Source of the DNA: Primulina eburnea
Lineage: Eukaryota; Streptophyta; Magnoliopsida; Lamiales; Gesneriaceae
Length of the DNA stretch: 64,000 nucleotides
Direction of reading: 5' to 3'
Assembly: GCF_022965805.1 (NCBI RefSeq)
Contig: NC_133106.1
Location: forward strand, 37,437,913-37,501,912
Shown: positions 1-12,612 of the stretch, piece after piece
Position numbering within the stretch: the stretch's first letter is position 1
Layout of the letters: the number at the start of each line of letters is the position of its first letter
Position numbers and translations under genes: made by a program
The notes under the pieces: generated by a model
What the model saw: the letters and a program-made list of their open reading frames with translations, nothing else
Database searches by the model: none
Told to the model about the DNA's origin: nothing

Positions 1-3000
1 CGGTAGACTTCACCATAAGATCCTGCAATAAGAAATGCCAAATTACAAATTTGTGCTTCGAGTTGGAATCAACAGATCCAAACAAATATATATATGGCTG
101 AGTATAATTCAAGATTAGTACCAAGCCCAATGCGCTCACCCAAGGAGATATCCTCCCATGGGATTTCACAATCAGCGACATCATCAAGTGTTACATCAGA
201 TTTAGAACTTTCGTTACCCGCTGACCTGTCTGATATTCTCTCTCCCTCCAAATTTTGCACTAGACCCTCGTGTTCATGGCTGTCACTTCTTCGTTGTTCA
301 GAAACAGCTACATCTACGTCTCCATCACTTCTTACACACTCTGCTTGATTAACAATGGCAAAAGGACTATCTGGCGAAAGAACAGTTGATTCCAACACCT
401 CATATTGCTTACTAACTGCTGCAGTTGTTGCTACAACAGCCGCAGCTGCAGCTGTTGCAGTAGCTGCAGCTGCTACAGGAAGTTGAAGCTTTGAATCACT
501 GGCCTTTACAGCCGCAGCTACCATTGAAGAGGCAACTGCAGCGGCGGCGGCTGCCACAGGAACATTGTTTTTGTACTTTACAGGATCTATTTCGCACTCT
601 GATGAACTAGGACGCCCCGTAATTACTTTCAGTTCAGATTGCTTCTCCAAAGGAGTATCTGAATTGCCTCTATCACGAAACCCATGATGTGGCAGTGGAG
701 GCAGAGAACTTCGATCTAGGTTAGTGTGACCCTTAGCTTTAATTTTTCCTTCACTTCCTCCTTTTTCTTTTCCTTGTGTAATGGGCTTGATGTCCACCAG
801 TTGCACATCTAACTGGTCTGAGTCGATTTCAGTGAACAAGTTTGGAGGTGCAACAACACCACTTTCACGAAGAACGTCATGGAGCTTCTGAACTAGCTGG
901 GGATTTTCTTTGGCAGCATCAATCACTAATTGTGACACATCGTTCACTTTCGTTCTTCTGACAGTTGAGGAGCTCACGCCTTTGGTCCATGAAGGTGATC
1001 TTGCATGTTCATAAGGATGATTAGACCTGGTTTGGATTTCCCCTGATGATTCCTTCACAAAGAAAGGTGTTTTTGAACTATTATCGTTGTGTTTGGACCC
1101 TTCCTGAGCTTTCAACGTAGATTCCTTTTCCATTGGAACATTCTCTCCAAATATGCTTTTCTTATCCATAGTTGAAAACTCTTGTTGCTCTTCTAATAAA
1201 CTGGATACTCCACCACTCGATGAAGCCACGTGAAAAGAGCCCTCAAGGCCCATATTCACCCCCAAGGCATCAGATGGAATGAGTGTACCAGGGTCCGCCA
1301 TTAAGTCAACAATGTATTCCCTGAAGCATATTCACTTTGTATCATAAAGAGGAATGCGAGGAGAAGTAAAATATCGCAAAAGGATCATTCGTAACGTTAA
1401 AGAAATTTGATGTGCAACATTATATTGTTAGAAACAAAGATTTAATCAAGACAATTAAAAATTGAGCAGTAATATCAATGATGTTCAAGAGAAATGATGT
1501 CAAATAAAACTCACGGCCACCTTCAGAACTCTGACAGCTAATTAGAGTCAAGAAGTGCATGCTCTACAGCTTAACTACATATTACAATTCAATATTTCAT
1601 TTAGTATCTGAACTTAATATTCACATATGAAACAAGGAGATAATTCAATAAGTCTAAAGATATAAAAAGAGATAAGGGCGGGCAGGAGAAAAGAAGGAAT
1701 AACATAAGACCAACATTTCAGTTAAAACGATAGATGAAATCTGTCAATTAGTACTTGCCTCCCATCAATTTCTACAATGCTCATTGCCACATCAGCAGAA
1801 CCTGCAAATTCCAGTCCCTTGACCAAGCGGCAACGGATGCCCAAACTATCTGCCAAAACCTACATCATAATGCCCAGATAGACAGAGGGCTGAATGAAGA
1901 ATTCAAATCTATAACTAAATCCCTGAATAGCAAGGACAAATATGTATGAATGAAAGCAGACATCTCAGTGCAGGATTCAAGTTAGTAAATGGAAACTAAT
2001 AATGAAGCATATTGACATGTCAGGTCACCGCAAGGATGTACAACACCTAATGAAGCCATTTAGCAACTAGTGAAAATAATTGGTTTATGGTGCTCCTAAA
2101 CAGGTAAAACTTTGTATACTAAAGGGAAGAAGAGATGATATTTTTTTTAATAATTAAAGTTTTACAATACTAGCGGATGAGTAATCCGCACGAGGAAAAG
2201 CAACACAACTTATAAAGTACTAGCCTAGTAACTTCATGCCCATACATATTTCCAATCCCTAATTAAATCAGAAATAGACAAATGTTGAAAGTCTTTAATA
2301 TTTATCGATTAGGTCAAGCTGATCTAGGAAACCTTTACATGGTCTCCAATTGATCTCCAATTGATCTTCTGATCAATTGGTAAAGAATAAAAAGAGCATT
2401 AAAAAAGGGAAGAGGTCCAAGTTCTAGAGATACCGGGGGCAACATGTCACTTTATCTTTCATGACACCGAAGCTTACTAAGTTGTAAAATACTATTTCCT
2501 CTGCTCCAATTTGAAAAAAAATATATGAAATTAAAAATAAAAGAATGAAAAATAAGGGTGCTTTTGTTTTCACTCTTCATTCATTCTTCTCCATTTCGGG
2601 AAAAACCACATACTATACTAAGAATGCCCAAATAAGACAATAAGATGGGTTGAAGAAATGACTTGCAGGTTGTTTCGTGAAAATATTCTCATCGAGAAGT
2701 ATTTAGTACCTTAAACAACAGTGCTCGATGACGAGCCAGACCAATTGTCAAAGAACCAATAGGTAAAACCATGCTCCTGTGGGTTGCTTTCAAGCCATGG
2801 CTTATATTTCTCCATGCAATCAACATCTTGTCGGGATCACTAACTGGGCCCCCCATGTGATCAGAAACTATTGTAGCAAGTTTCTGCACCATACTGCAAG
2901 TAAAAACAATTCCCTGGTCAGGACATACTTTAGAAGCCAACTCCAATGCTTCCCGCTCAAGCCTCAACAACTTGGGATCGGCCGCTTTATTTACTAGAAT

Positions 3001-4641
3001 TGCTTCCCAACTTATATCATCAGACATAGGTGCTCCTTGCAGATCAACTAGGGAAGGCATTCTCGACGATGTGGACTCATTTAAAATGCCATATAAATCG
3101 TAGAAACCATCCAGAATCTTGTCGTCATAGCTAAGAGCATTGTAGTTCTGTGAATAATAGTTAAATCTAGAATATGAGATCTGTTAGAAAAGGACATTAA
3201 GTGGGTCATGCATGGGAATATTATTATTTTTTATGTCAATAAAGAATACAGAAACATGTGAAATGATCTCATATCTGCAAATGGAAAAATTATAATGATT
3301 CGTTCCAATGACTTCAAGTGGAAAAAAAAGCAATTCATACATTATGACGAAGATGGGGTCATCATGTTTGTCAGATTTCTATACTGTCAACTACTAAGAG
3401 ACAGGACGAAGATACAAGGATAGCACACCATTGGGAGAGACTCTTGACATTATAACTGAGACGTTATGCAGTCCAAAGTCTTGAGGACCATGGGGAGACG
3501 ATCCAATTGCCTGGATGATGGTTCCGAATTTTTTTACACTGAAAAACCTTGGGCCTTTCTTGACAACAATTACAACCAATTTAACTTTAAACCAGTGTTA
3601 GTAGCCACAGGAAAAAAAAGATATGGTTAGCTTTTTATAATTTGCAAGTTTCAGAACAGTGAAGAAACACAGGATGACCAGAGGATTTCAGCAATTGAAC
3701 ACAAAACAATAAAATTTGCGTGTAGCACATTTGTTGTCATAATTTCCAATTCCTTTACCTAAATTCAGTTTCACCACACCAATATGACAAACTAGTATCA
3801 AGTTTGATTACATAATTATTCTCAAAATCATTATTACCACCATCAAACATAAAAGTTAAAAGGAAAGAATGGATTGATAGTTAATTATGTTTCTTTTCAT
3901 GCTCAAAATACACACACACACGAAGGAACTAACAGAAACTCACACGGTCGATAATTTCAAACGATGTTGAATATTTGGAATTTGAATCCAAGCATAATTG
4001 AGAATGGATGTAAAATTTTCACTTAACTGGCCATCATGTGCTGAGATGTTGATGCATAACGTTATTCTGCTATACCATTCGATCATAATAACTATAATCA
4101 AGTAACAAAAAGACAAGCAGATGAAAACCACTGCAGGACACGTTTTAAAGCCCTCACCCAGTAACGGTATGCAGGCGACTTCAGCTGGAGTATTTTCAGC
4201 AGGAAAAGAGCCTAAACTTATCTGCTTTACAGCTTCAATTTGAGCTGCCTCGGGATCCTCCTTTGCACTCAACTCCAAAGCTAACTGTATCTGATATTCC
4301 TCAATATCGGGATCCCTCAAATTACTTGATCCCGAATCAGCCCTCGCTGCACCCAGAGCTGCATCCAAGCTACTACTGCCCAAAGGATCAATAACTTCCT
4401 TTCTTTCTTCGATCTTTGCATTGGAAGACAAGGATGGACTGTGACTATTCTTATCTGTTGCAGAATTTAACCATCCTGAAATGTTTGAAAATGGTCTATT
4501 CTCAGATTTAGAGTATGAATACCTCTCAGTTGGAGAACCATCGCTGGACAACCTATTATTACTCTTAGACGATGAGGAAGAACCTTCTGAGTCTGCAGAG
4601 TGGTTAAACCCTATGTGAAGTTTCTTCAGAAAACTTTTCAT
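1..4641 (-). CDS. Raf-like MAPKKK of the EDR1/SIS8 (group B3) type, N-terminal part, cut by window edge
   Basis: Serine/threonine kinase of the plant Raf-like MAPKKK family, which acts in stress, defence and hormone signalling. Exons read on the minus strand: 4641-4158, 3147-2710, 1859-1759, 1320-122 and 22-1 (continuing off the edge). The start is chosen at MKSFLKKLHIG. The EDR1-type N-terminal domain is clear (EEYQIQLALELSAKEDPEA, AYRYW|NYNALSYDDK, LADSLGIRCRLVKG, REYIVDLMADPGTL). A low-complexity region with alanine runs follows, then EIPWEDISLGERIGLG and GSYGEVY, which is the kinase P-loop. The rest of the kinase domain is outside the window. Two oddities: exon 1 is 484 nt, one base too long, so AYRYW lies in a different frame from the upstream residues (near 4173); and the intron after exon 3 has a GC donor (AG|GCAAGT at 1758). 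Identity as B3 Raf-like kinase is firm; EDR1 versus SIS8 subgroup is not decided. Confidence 0.9.
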
Positions 4642-6060
4642 ATCTTCTGATCCTAATCATGAATCACTCTCAAAACTGGTTGAGAAGAACAAGAAACAAA
4701 AACATCAAGCTCCCTTGGCAAAACTCCCTGTGGGTAAATACGCCAACAACCTTCAAAAACAGTTTCTTATCTTTCCTCTCCAATCATGAATCACTATTAA
4801 CAATAGTCCAGAACAACAACAAAAAACAATTATTGAGCTCCTTCAGCAGAAATCCTTAAGGTCGAGACCCTAGGAATCCTAACAAAAAACCCACCAATAC
4901 ATAGAAGCCCAACTGCAAGAAAACACCTTTTGATAAACTTCTAGCAGAAGAACCCATAAAAATTCTCAAAACAACACAAGAAAAGGTATGTCTCCTCAAA
5001 TCTTGCAAACAAAAGAATCGCATGCGGGCAATAGAAATCGGGATATATTTTGCTACATAAAGACCGCCACTGCGTTGGACAATTGAAACAAAGAATGACG
5101 AATGAATCAACCAAGCCAGTAAGGTGGACTGGTAAAGGAAATGGCGTCTGTGAGTCAATGGTAATTCCACAGTGCTGATATATATTATCTTTTGTTAATT
5201 AAGTTTAATATATTTTTTTAAAGTTCCTAATAAATTATTAAAAAAATTATAAATTAATTAAAATAGATTGTCATCAAATTTGAGCAAAGGATAGAGGGGA
5301 ACTTATTGAAAAATCCCCAATCAAAAAATTTCTTTGGCTTCACTCCCTACCCACAAAATTGTGGTACTATGTCATACAAATTATGGTACACTTCATGTGG
5401 AAATGTGGTACACTTCATGTGGAAATGTGATACTAAAAAAGTACCTAGGGACTGAACACAAAAAAAAATGACGGCTGGAGACTGAACCCAAATTTCCCGA
5501 AGGATAGAGCGGTGATGGCCTGTTTGAATAAAAGAGTCAAGCTATGATTGGTTGATTGAAAGATAACACAAAAACAATAGGCAAGTGATCAAGCCAGAGA
5601 TTGTTTGGTACGAGACCTACTTATTTTATATAAGTTTATATATTTTCACAAATATTAATTGAAAAATCAAAGTTTATCAACAAATTTCTTATTTTTCTTT
5701 ATTTATTTCATTCCAAAAATTATTAATATTAATTAATACTTAAAAGTCTTTTTAAGGGCTTATCATAGTATAATACCAACGTGTACAAATTAAAAGATTC
5801 AACAAGGGAACGGGAACCCTACAAAGAGGTTGTACCATACACATGGAACCAAGTCAAGAAACTACACTGCAGTTCTCCTAATTAGTGTAGCTACATACAA
5901 ACAAGAACATCGACATACAAGTCATATTCTTAATCATCCACATAAATACACAAGGAACTAATCATGTTCAAGAAAACTATCCCGTACAGTACACGATTGA
6001 GAATGTCCCGTCTAGTTACACCCGAGTCCACCATTCAGACAGTCAGCACATTAGCGGCGA
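4642..6060. other. Spacer between kinase gene 5' end and HON-like gene 3' end
   Basis: No gene is visible. The first few hundred bases should hold the kinase promoter and 5' UTR (transcribed leftwards). At about 5383-5430 a short stretch containing TGGTACACTTCATGTGG is present twice in tandem. The open frame at 4856-5170 has no recognisable domain and is not counted as a gene. The last 300 bases before 6061 are presumably 3' UTR of the next gene. Confidence 0.5.
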
Positions 6061-9000
6061 TTAACTTTGGGGTTGGGGTTGGGGCTGGGGCTGGGGCTGG
6101 GGCTGAACATTCGACGAACTGATTTCCATATTTGCTAGAGTTTCAAGTTCTTGCAGTGCACTTGCTGTAGCTTCATTGTTCAAGTATGGCTTTAGACCGC
6201 CAACTGTTTGCTTGATTCTTGATTGCTGCAAAATTATTGAAGCACGCACCCCAATCAGCACACAATTACAAAATTACCATACATAAAGAAAGAGACATTA
6301 CAACATTGACAATCCGATGTGCACTTTTTTCAGAAAACAAAAAAAGGCGCAGCCCAGCAAGTGAATACATTTGAATCGACGACGTGCATGACTTGACATA
6401 TTTTAGCGCGCTTCAATGTTGAAACACTAATCAAATAAGTTAAAACTATTAGCCTACTTAAATATGAAAAAATGAAATTATCTTTCAACATATATAGGAA
6501 ATAAGAATCACGAATAGGTGATATTTTTTATTTTGTACTTGTAAGAACTAATTAAAAAAAACCCGTCATGTCTTAAACATGCTTAACATTGCACAGAAAC
6601 ATGCTAGATATTGAGCTAATTCTTTTCATTTTCTCTCACGGTGCGCTTAGATGGAAATTTGGAGGGAGAGATTTGAAGAATTGGGTGTCATTTCAAATCA
6701 ATCACAAACACCATTATACTAAAAAATTAACAAATAAGTAGATTTGAAATTTACCCACATAAATTCATCCAAGCAATCAAATAGATTTCAAATCAATCCT
6801 TTAATCCAAGCGCACTACAAGGTTTTGTACATGCTATGTGCTTGACACTTCACGGAATATTTTTTGAAGTGCCCATAAATCACGGCTGCCAAATCCATTA
6901 CAAAAGAATATATAAATAACATTTAACAGCTAAACGTTTCTCCAACTTACAAAATATTCGAGCTTTCCTTTAACATCAAGGTAGGCCATCAGGAGCTGGT
7001 TATCTGAAGGCTGATTCATGATTCCTGATGCAAGCTAGCAATCACACAAGTCAAGGGAAAACTCTTTAGTAACATAAATGACTACGCTCAACTTTAGTAA
7101 GAGAAGCAACACAGATTTTTGAGTGCTCATCTGGAAATTGATAGGGAATCGAAAAGACGTGCAACAAGGAGCATCAACAGTTAAAAAAAAAAACTATCCG
7201 AGATCCTTCACAATGCATATTCTGGCTCATCAATTTTCTCCAGCTTGATTTAATAGCATAGTTATACTTCAAGATAAAATCTACCGTTTTGTCAAGAAAC
7301 TCGTGATATGATGATAACAATTATACACAAAGACCTTTCTAAATTACGTGGTAGATGTAAGTTTTGATAAATCTTTCGGCTATGTTCATATCTCTTTTTA
7401 AAAGATACTTTCAATTTCTTCCAAATAAAACCAAACATGAATTACATTCTCTGATGCAATTTTTCTGCAGACATATAATCTTACTTTAATTTCATCTCTC
7501 CTAACATAATTACTTGTAATTTAAATTTCTTTCTTCCCAAAAATACTAGATTATTATTTTATAGAATAATCCAATATTTATAAGTTCTAGAATATATCAT
7601 AATACACTATTAAATTAACTAAATAACCCCTCACGCCAAAAGTTACAGGTCTATTTGTTTTTTCACACAGATTAAGAAAATTATTCGAAAAATAAATTTC
7701 ATAAAGAATTGATTCATTTTACCTTTATTTATTGAGTGTTTTAATATAATATAAAAATTGAACGGAAGTAGCTAATGTATAGGTATAAATTGGTAAAAGA
7801 ATGAGAAAATAATACTAAATATAGACATTGGATTATATATTTGGTGCGGATGGAAAAAAAAAAGTACTCTTTATATTTGGGACGGATGAAGTATATAATA
7901 TGTGACAACACTATGTCAACAAACTTTTGAATGAAATGATGTTTGCAATAAAAATGTATCCTCTAGAAAATGAACTAAACATGAATCATGTTTTCTAATA
8001 CAATCTCCATTGAAAATTTCTTTAGACAATAAAAAATGATGCCAACATTACCTATCCACGTGGACGTCACATTATCCTAAAACTAAGAAATATTTTGGGA
8101 TTATCCACTTAGGCGAGCCATTTCAATGAACAGATTCAGTGGAACAAAAGAACATCCGCTAGTAAATGTATGCACATGATTTAACACAAGTGAACTCCTA
8201 CTTTAGGTCTAGAGATAGGGGTTTTCCAAACATAATTTCTTATGTGCCAATATCATGTCCAAGCGTTACTTTCTCCTGCAATTCATCTTAACCAGCATCG
8301 GAAACAATTCGATATAAAGAACACTTTGTTGAATGGTAATAACAAGTGTTAATAAACTTACCGCCATGCTTTGAAGAAAAATTTGGAGAAAAAGAAATTT
8401 GCCAATTAAGGAAGTCATTGTTCGGTGATAAACAATTCCCTAAGACCTAGTTTGGCAAATTTGAAAGGCCGTCAACCTTCAAAGTTATGTGCAAAGTCAA
8501 GCCAATCATACAATGTTTTATAAACACTCAAGAGAACAGAGAGTAGCGACATCAATAGTTCATGGATGATATCATTTTGAATGGAGATGGTGCTTTTGAG
8601 CTTTATGAGCTAAAAATCCTCAGCGCTCGTGAATTTGAAATCAAAGACTTGGGTCCATTAAAATACTTTCTTTGAATGAAGCTTACAAGATCAAAGAAAA
8701 GTTTTTTTCCCTCTCTCAAGAGAAGTACATTCTCAATTTGCCAGGAGATTGATGAAATAATTTTTTTGTTAGTAATTTTCTTCACATAAATATTTTACAT
8801 TTGTGTACATTTATGTACATAGTTTAGCTTCACCCACGTACATTCTCCTGGTTAGGTCCCTATTTAATAAGAAACCGAAGATAATTTTCCAGTTTTCCCA
8901 CATTTTCTCTTGTGTTTTGTACAATTCCTACGTGTTAATATCACTAATAATACCAAAGCTAGGTTTCATTCGTCACATTTTCAAGAATTTATGTTTACTG

Positions 9001-12000
9001 AAAACAAGGTTCTAAAATTCGATAGGCGCTAGTTGGGCGTCGGAACTCAGACCAGCACCTAGAGCCTAAGCCGCCAAGGCACTAGGCGGATTTCATGGTA
9101 TCAAGAGACTAGTAATGGTTCTTAAAATAAATTTCAGCTTAAATTTTGTTAAAATCTAATTGACACTTGGTTTATTCCTCCTGCTTCTTCTGCTTAAAGC
9201 AGGTCAGCATAATAGGTAACACAAGAGAAATCAAAATAAAGAAATAAATTATCTTTAAGGTTTGATTCGATTTTCTTATGTGTGCAGAAGTAAATAGACA
9301 AAGAAAATGAGAAAAATGAAAGTGGTGTGTTAGGACAAGTGCAAGCCAACAAATCGTGGTTTAATTGGGTTGTCAATCACTAAAAATTACATACAGAAAC
9401 ATATAATACTTTCTCATGTCATGTACTTGTTTAATTGGGTTTTCAAAAATTAAAAGCCCAAAAAAAAGCCCTAAAAAACTTTAAACGCCTAGGCCAGCCT
9501 AGGAGCACCTAAGCGCCCTTGCCACCTAGGCTGGCCGCCTAGCACCTTTTCCGTGCGGTCGGGCGGCGCCTAGCACCTTGGAGACGCCTAGGTGGTCACC
9601 TAGCCCGAGTTTTAGAACACGGTCTGAAAATAAGTTTTTGAGATTGCATCGGAGATCGTAGTTTATGTTTGGATTGAGGAGTAATGTATGTCATGTACTT
9701 ATCATTTCACTTTAGAATGAGTTGGTAAGTGATATCATGCGACATGCATGTGTGGGTGGGGGTGTTGTATGTGATATTTTAAAATTCTAAAGATGCAGCG
9801 TATTAGGTTAGAGTATCGTATAACAATAATTATCATGTTGAAACAGAAAAAAAATGGCATATATTTTATACTTTTGGGAAAAAATGAAAATGAGGAGATA
9901 ATATTTTAGATTTATTTAGGAGATGGAACATGTTTGAGGAAATTAAAACAAACATAGCCCAATATTTTACACAAGGTAAGCTGTAGCTAACAATCTCCAG
10001 AAGATTTGGAAAAACCTGAAAGCATTAGTTTCATCACACAACGAAGTAACTTCTCAATTTGTACAAAGGTAGCCTAAATAAATTATCCTTCCATGATGTA
10101 GACAAAATCATTTATTTAGTAAACCCCTTCAATAAACTTAAGTGTGGTAAAAAATACATCATCATCATTGATTAATGATTATACACGGACATAAAAAACA
10201 TAATAAAACCGTGAAATAACTCACTTAGATCTGCATTTGTAGAACAAGTTAATTTTTTCTTTATCTTATTTGCAATTGTTTACCATTGTTAAAGATAATA
10301 AAATCGCATGTATAAACCATCCACATACATAGTTAAATCTTGTGAGACCATTTTTAGAAGTTTTAGCAGCAGATTTGAATGATGAACAATGGAAGTTAAT
10401 TCACATTTAACAAGCAATGAAAGTTATTTGAACGTCTGAAGGAATAATTAGTTAATGCTTAAACTGGGAGCTAGATCAGTAAAACATCGTCTCAAGAGAA
10501 TAAAGTCAATTGATGAAGACTACAATATTTCTTGATAACAACAACTCAGATAGTGAGCGTAAATGCTAATTTACGGCTTGAAACACTAAGAAGATTACAC
10601 ACACTAAAGGAGCTAGTTTCGCCTCATCAAAATTCAATGCCTTAAAAGGGAGTTAGGTTGGTGAAACTAAATTTGTCGCTCAGTGAATAAAGTAGTCTAA
10701 CAATTTGGAATGGTATGGTGCGCTACTATCACATGAAGCCACGAAAAATACTAAATGACTACAAAATTCGTATTTGGAAGCCACGAAAAATACTAAATGA
10801 CTACAAAATTGGTATTTGGTGATACTCTCCAAGCAACGTAACTTGATATCAACATTTTAAAATATTTTCCACTGGTATCAGAATTTATAAAACTTTATTT
10901 TAGCTTTGCAAATAACCATTTTCTAGCATTAGCAATATTTTGAAGTAAACATATTTAATATTATGACATTAATGTTATAATAATGAATAAAACAGGTAGT
11001 ACACACCTACTATGTTATGATTTACGAAGGAATTTTACTTCCTACATACACTAGTCTCTGTCCACCACAAACTAAACCTCAAAACCGGATTTTAGTTTTG
11101 TGTGGGAATATTTCAAAATGAGATTCAAGTGGCCCAAACTTTTGAACAGATTTAATCAACAGGAGACAGGCCCTAAGATAAAACATATCACAATGGTGAT
11201 GAAAAAACAAGCAGTACATTCGAACTATTCAACCTTATTGAAAGTCTTAGTAGTAGCCCACTCTAACTTTATTTTACTAGCCTATCTAACCATGCAAAAC
11301 ATAAAAATGCACTCTCCATAAAAAATTTCTTGCGACCTGCACTCAATGGAAACAACTACTTCTGAAGAATTGGCCTAAATTTGCAGGTTTTAAGAAAAAC
11401 TGATGTTGCCCTTAGCAACAGATGAGATGAGAATAACAACGAAAAGTTTACTAGCACGTTACTTAAAATCAACTTTATCTTAACAAGAGTTTCACCTTTT
11501 TCGGCCGGCCCAAAGGCTTCCCACCGAGCTTCCTTGGCTTCTTGGGTTCCCCAGTACCCACCATCCTAGGCCTCTTTACCTCACCACCAGCCTTGGGTGG
11601 TCGCCCCCTGCGCTTTCCTGCCACTGACACAACTCCACTCCCTGCAGGCAGCACACCATCCGCAGCACCACCACCAATCACCAGAGGCCCCACCACGCCA
11701 CCACCAACAGCTGCCACTCCTACCTCCGGATTATTCACCTTCCGTGGTCGCCCACGTGACCTACCTAGCCGCTTAACCCGCGCAGCAGGAGGGGTAGCAA
11801 TTTTCTTTGGCCTTCCCCTCCCCCTCCCACCACCAGTCTGCACTCCACCACTCTTTGGGGGACGAAGCTTTGACGCACCCTGTTTAGGCGGACGACCGCG
11901 GCCTCTCGTGACCCCACTCACTGAAGGCCCGCCACCCGGGACAAAAGCAACATGTGCCGAACCCAGTGGCCCAACAGCCGCATTCTGCTGTTCGACTAGT

Positions 12001-12612
12001 CCTGGGACAACAACAGGAGCATCATTCATTGGCACGTCCTGCTGAGCAAAAACAGGCACGGCAGCTTGAACAGACTGGGCCTTCGGGGGGCGACCAGGCC
12101 GCTTCTTTGATCCAACAGAAGTAGCAGAATCAGTAACGGTGCCGTTTGCAGACACGGGTGATGAAACACCAGATCTAGGAAGCCTGTAAGAGTACTTGAC
12201 CATCAAAATTTGACCGCTGTTCTTTAACCGCTTCAAGTGATGAGTCAACAGAGATGAGTGAGTCGGCGGCAGGTTCGAGTAATGAGACTCTATGTACTTA
12301 ACGATAGCCTTCTTGCTCGACCCGTTCCGCTCATTCAACGCCGCTATAGCCGCCGTAATCATCTACGAAAAAACAAAACAAAACAAAAAACCACCAAAAT
12401 CAAACAAATTGAAGAAAGAGCCGGGAAAAAAATTTCGTGTCACTAATTTCTTTAAGTTGGGGTATCAGTGAAAGTACCTCCGCATAAGGTGGATGATTGT
12501 GGGCAGCGGGGTTGGTGGGTGTTGGATTGGCGGCGTAAGCTGAGTGATGAGGAGTAGCGGCAGCGGGGGCCATGGGTTCGATGGACGAAAGTGGATCTAG
12601 CGGTAGGTCCAT
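6061..12612 (-). CDS. Linker-histone-domain AT-hook protein, HON4/HON5-like (copy A)
   Basis: Chromatin protein with one globular H1/H5 domain and several AT-hooks, expected to bind AT-rich DNA in the nucleus. Exons on the minus strand: 12612-12478 (45 codons), 12362-11496 (289), 7034-6951 (28) and 6225-6061 (54 plus stop), all phase 0, giving about 416 aa. Exon 1 is proline/alanine-rich and ends PPYAE. Exon 2 opens with the H15 domain (ALNERNGSSKKAI, LPPTHSSLLTHHLKRLK), followed by six AT-hook cores (GRPPK, GRPKK or GRPRK). Exons 3 and 4 encode a short helical tail (YLDVKGKLEYF, then QSRIKQTVGGLKPYL), ending in a PQ repeat. If intron 2 were retained, translation would stop six codons later. 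Intron 2 is 4.46 kb and holds transposon debris. It is a tandem paralogue of the gene at 13609-16597. The tail exons are inferred from matching splice phases in both copies. Confidence 0.88.
6070..6106. repeat. GGGGTT/GGGGCT hexamer repeat in the last exon of copy A
   Basis: Two GGGGTT-like units and four GGGGCT units in tandem (plus strand) encode the alternating Pro-Gln tail of copy A. The paralogue has only IPPQS at this place, so the repeat expanded in copy A alone. Confidence 0.85.
6641..6815. mobile_element. Short terminal-inverted-repeat element in intron 3 of copy A
   Basis: The left end starts GTGCGCTTAGAT and the right end, read in reverse complement, starts GTGCGCTTGGAT. Both are followed by similar TTTGAA-containing sequence. 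The element is 175 bp with no coding capacity, so it is MITE-like. A clear target-site duplication was not found, so the superfamily is left open. Confidence 0.55.
7862..7894. repeat. Possible end of a CTCCGTCC-type MITE
   Basis: The stretch reads, in reverse complement, TACTTCATCCGTCCCAAATA. This resembles the terminal sequence common to Stowaway-type plant MITEs (CTCCCTCCGTCCC). Only one end was recognised and the other limit is not defined. Confidence 0.3.
8555..8757 (+). pseudogene. Copia-type reverse transcriptase fragment
   Basis: The plus strand translates as FMDDIILNGD, EFEIKDLGPLKYFL, then a stop, then TRSKK. This matches the region of Ty1/Copia reverse transcriptase around the catalytic YVDD motif, where intact elements read YVDDI and DLGxLxYFLG. 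The catalytic motif is altered to FMDD, there is an in-frame stop, and no flanking LTR, integrase or gag was seen. It is a short fossil inside the long intron of HON-like copy A, on the opposite strand. It explains only about 200 bp of the enlarged intron. Confidence 0.75.
9008..9627. mobile_element. Inverted-repeat (foldback) element with CCTAGGCG-rich ends
   Basis: The left end reads GTTCTAAAATTCGATAGGCG. The right end in reverse complement reads GTTCTAAAACTCGGGCTAGG. Both ends are rich in GCCTAGG/CGGGCG motifs, while the middle (about 9100-9470) is AT-rich. The outer flanks share CTGAAAA followed by C/T then AAG, a possible target duplication whose length is unclear. It is non-coding and sits in the long intron of copy A. 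Confidence 0.55.
10735..10818. repeat. 42-bp tandem duplication
   Basis: Two adjacent copies of a 42-bp unit beginning GAAGCCACGAAAAATACTAA (10735-10776 and 10777-10818), almost identical, in the long intron of copy A. It is a recent local duplication with no evident function. Confidence 0.9.

Noticed and set aside
6070..6106. GGGGTT units as a telomere-like or G-quadruplex site
   Set aside because: The repeat is inside a coding exon, encodes Pro-Gln, and is too short to be interstitial telomere; plant telomeres are TTTAGGG.
11542..12045. Plus-strand open frame of 167 codons
   Set aside because: It is the antisense shadow of the GC-rich AT-hook exon of HON-like copy A; its proline-rich translation is the complement of GRPPK codons.
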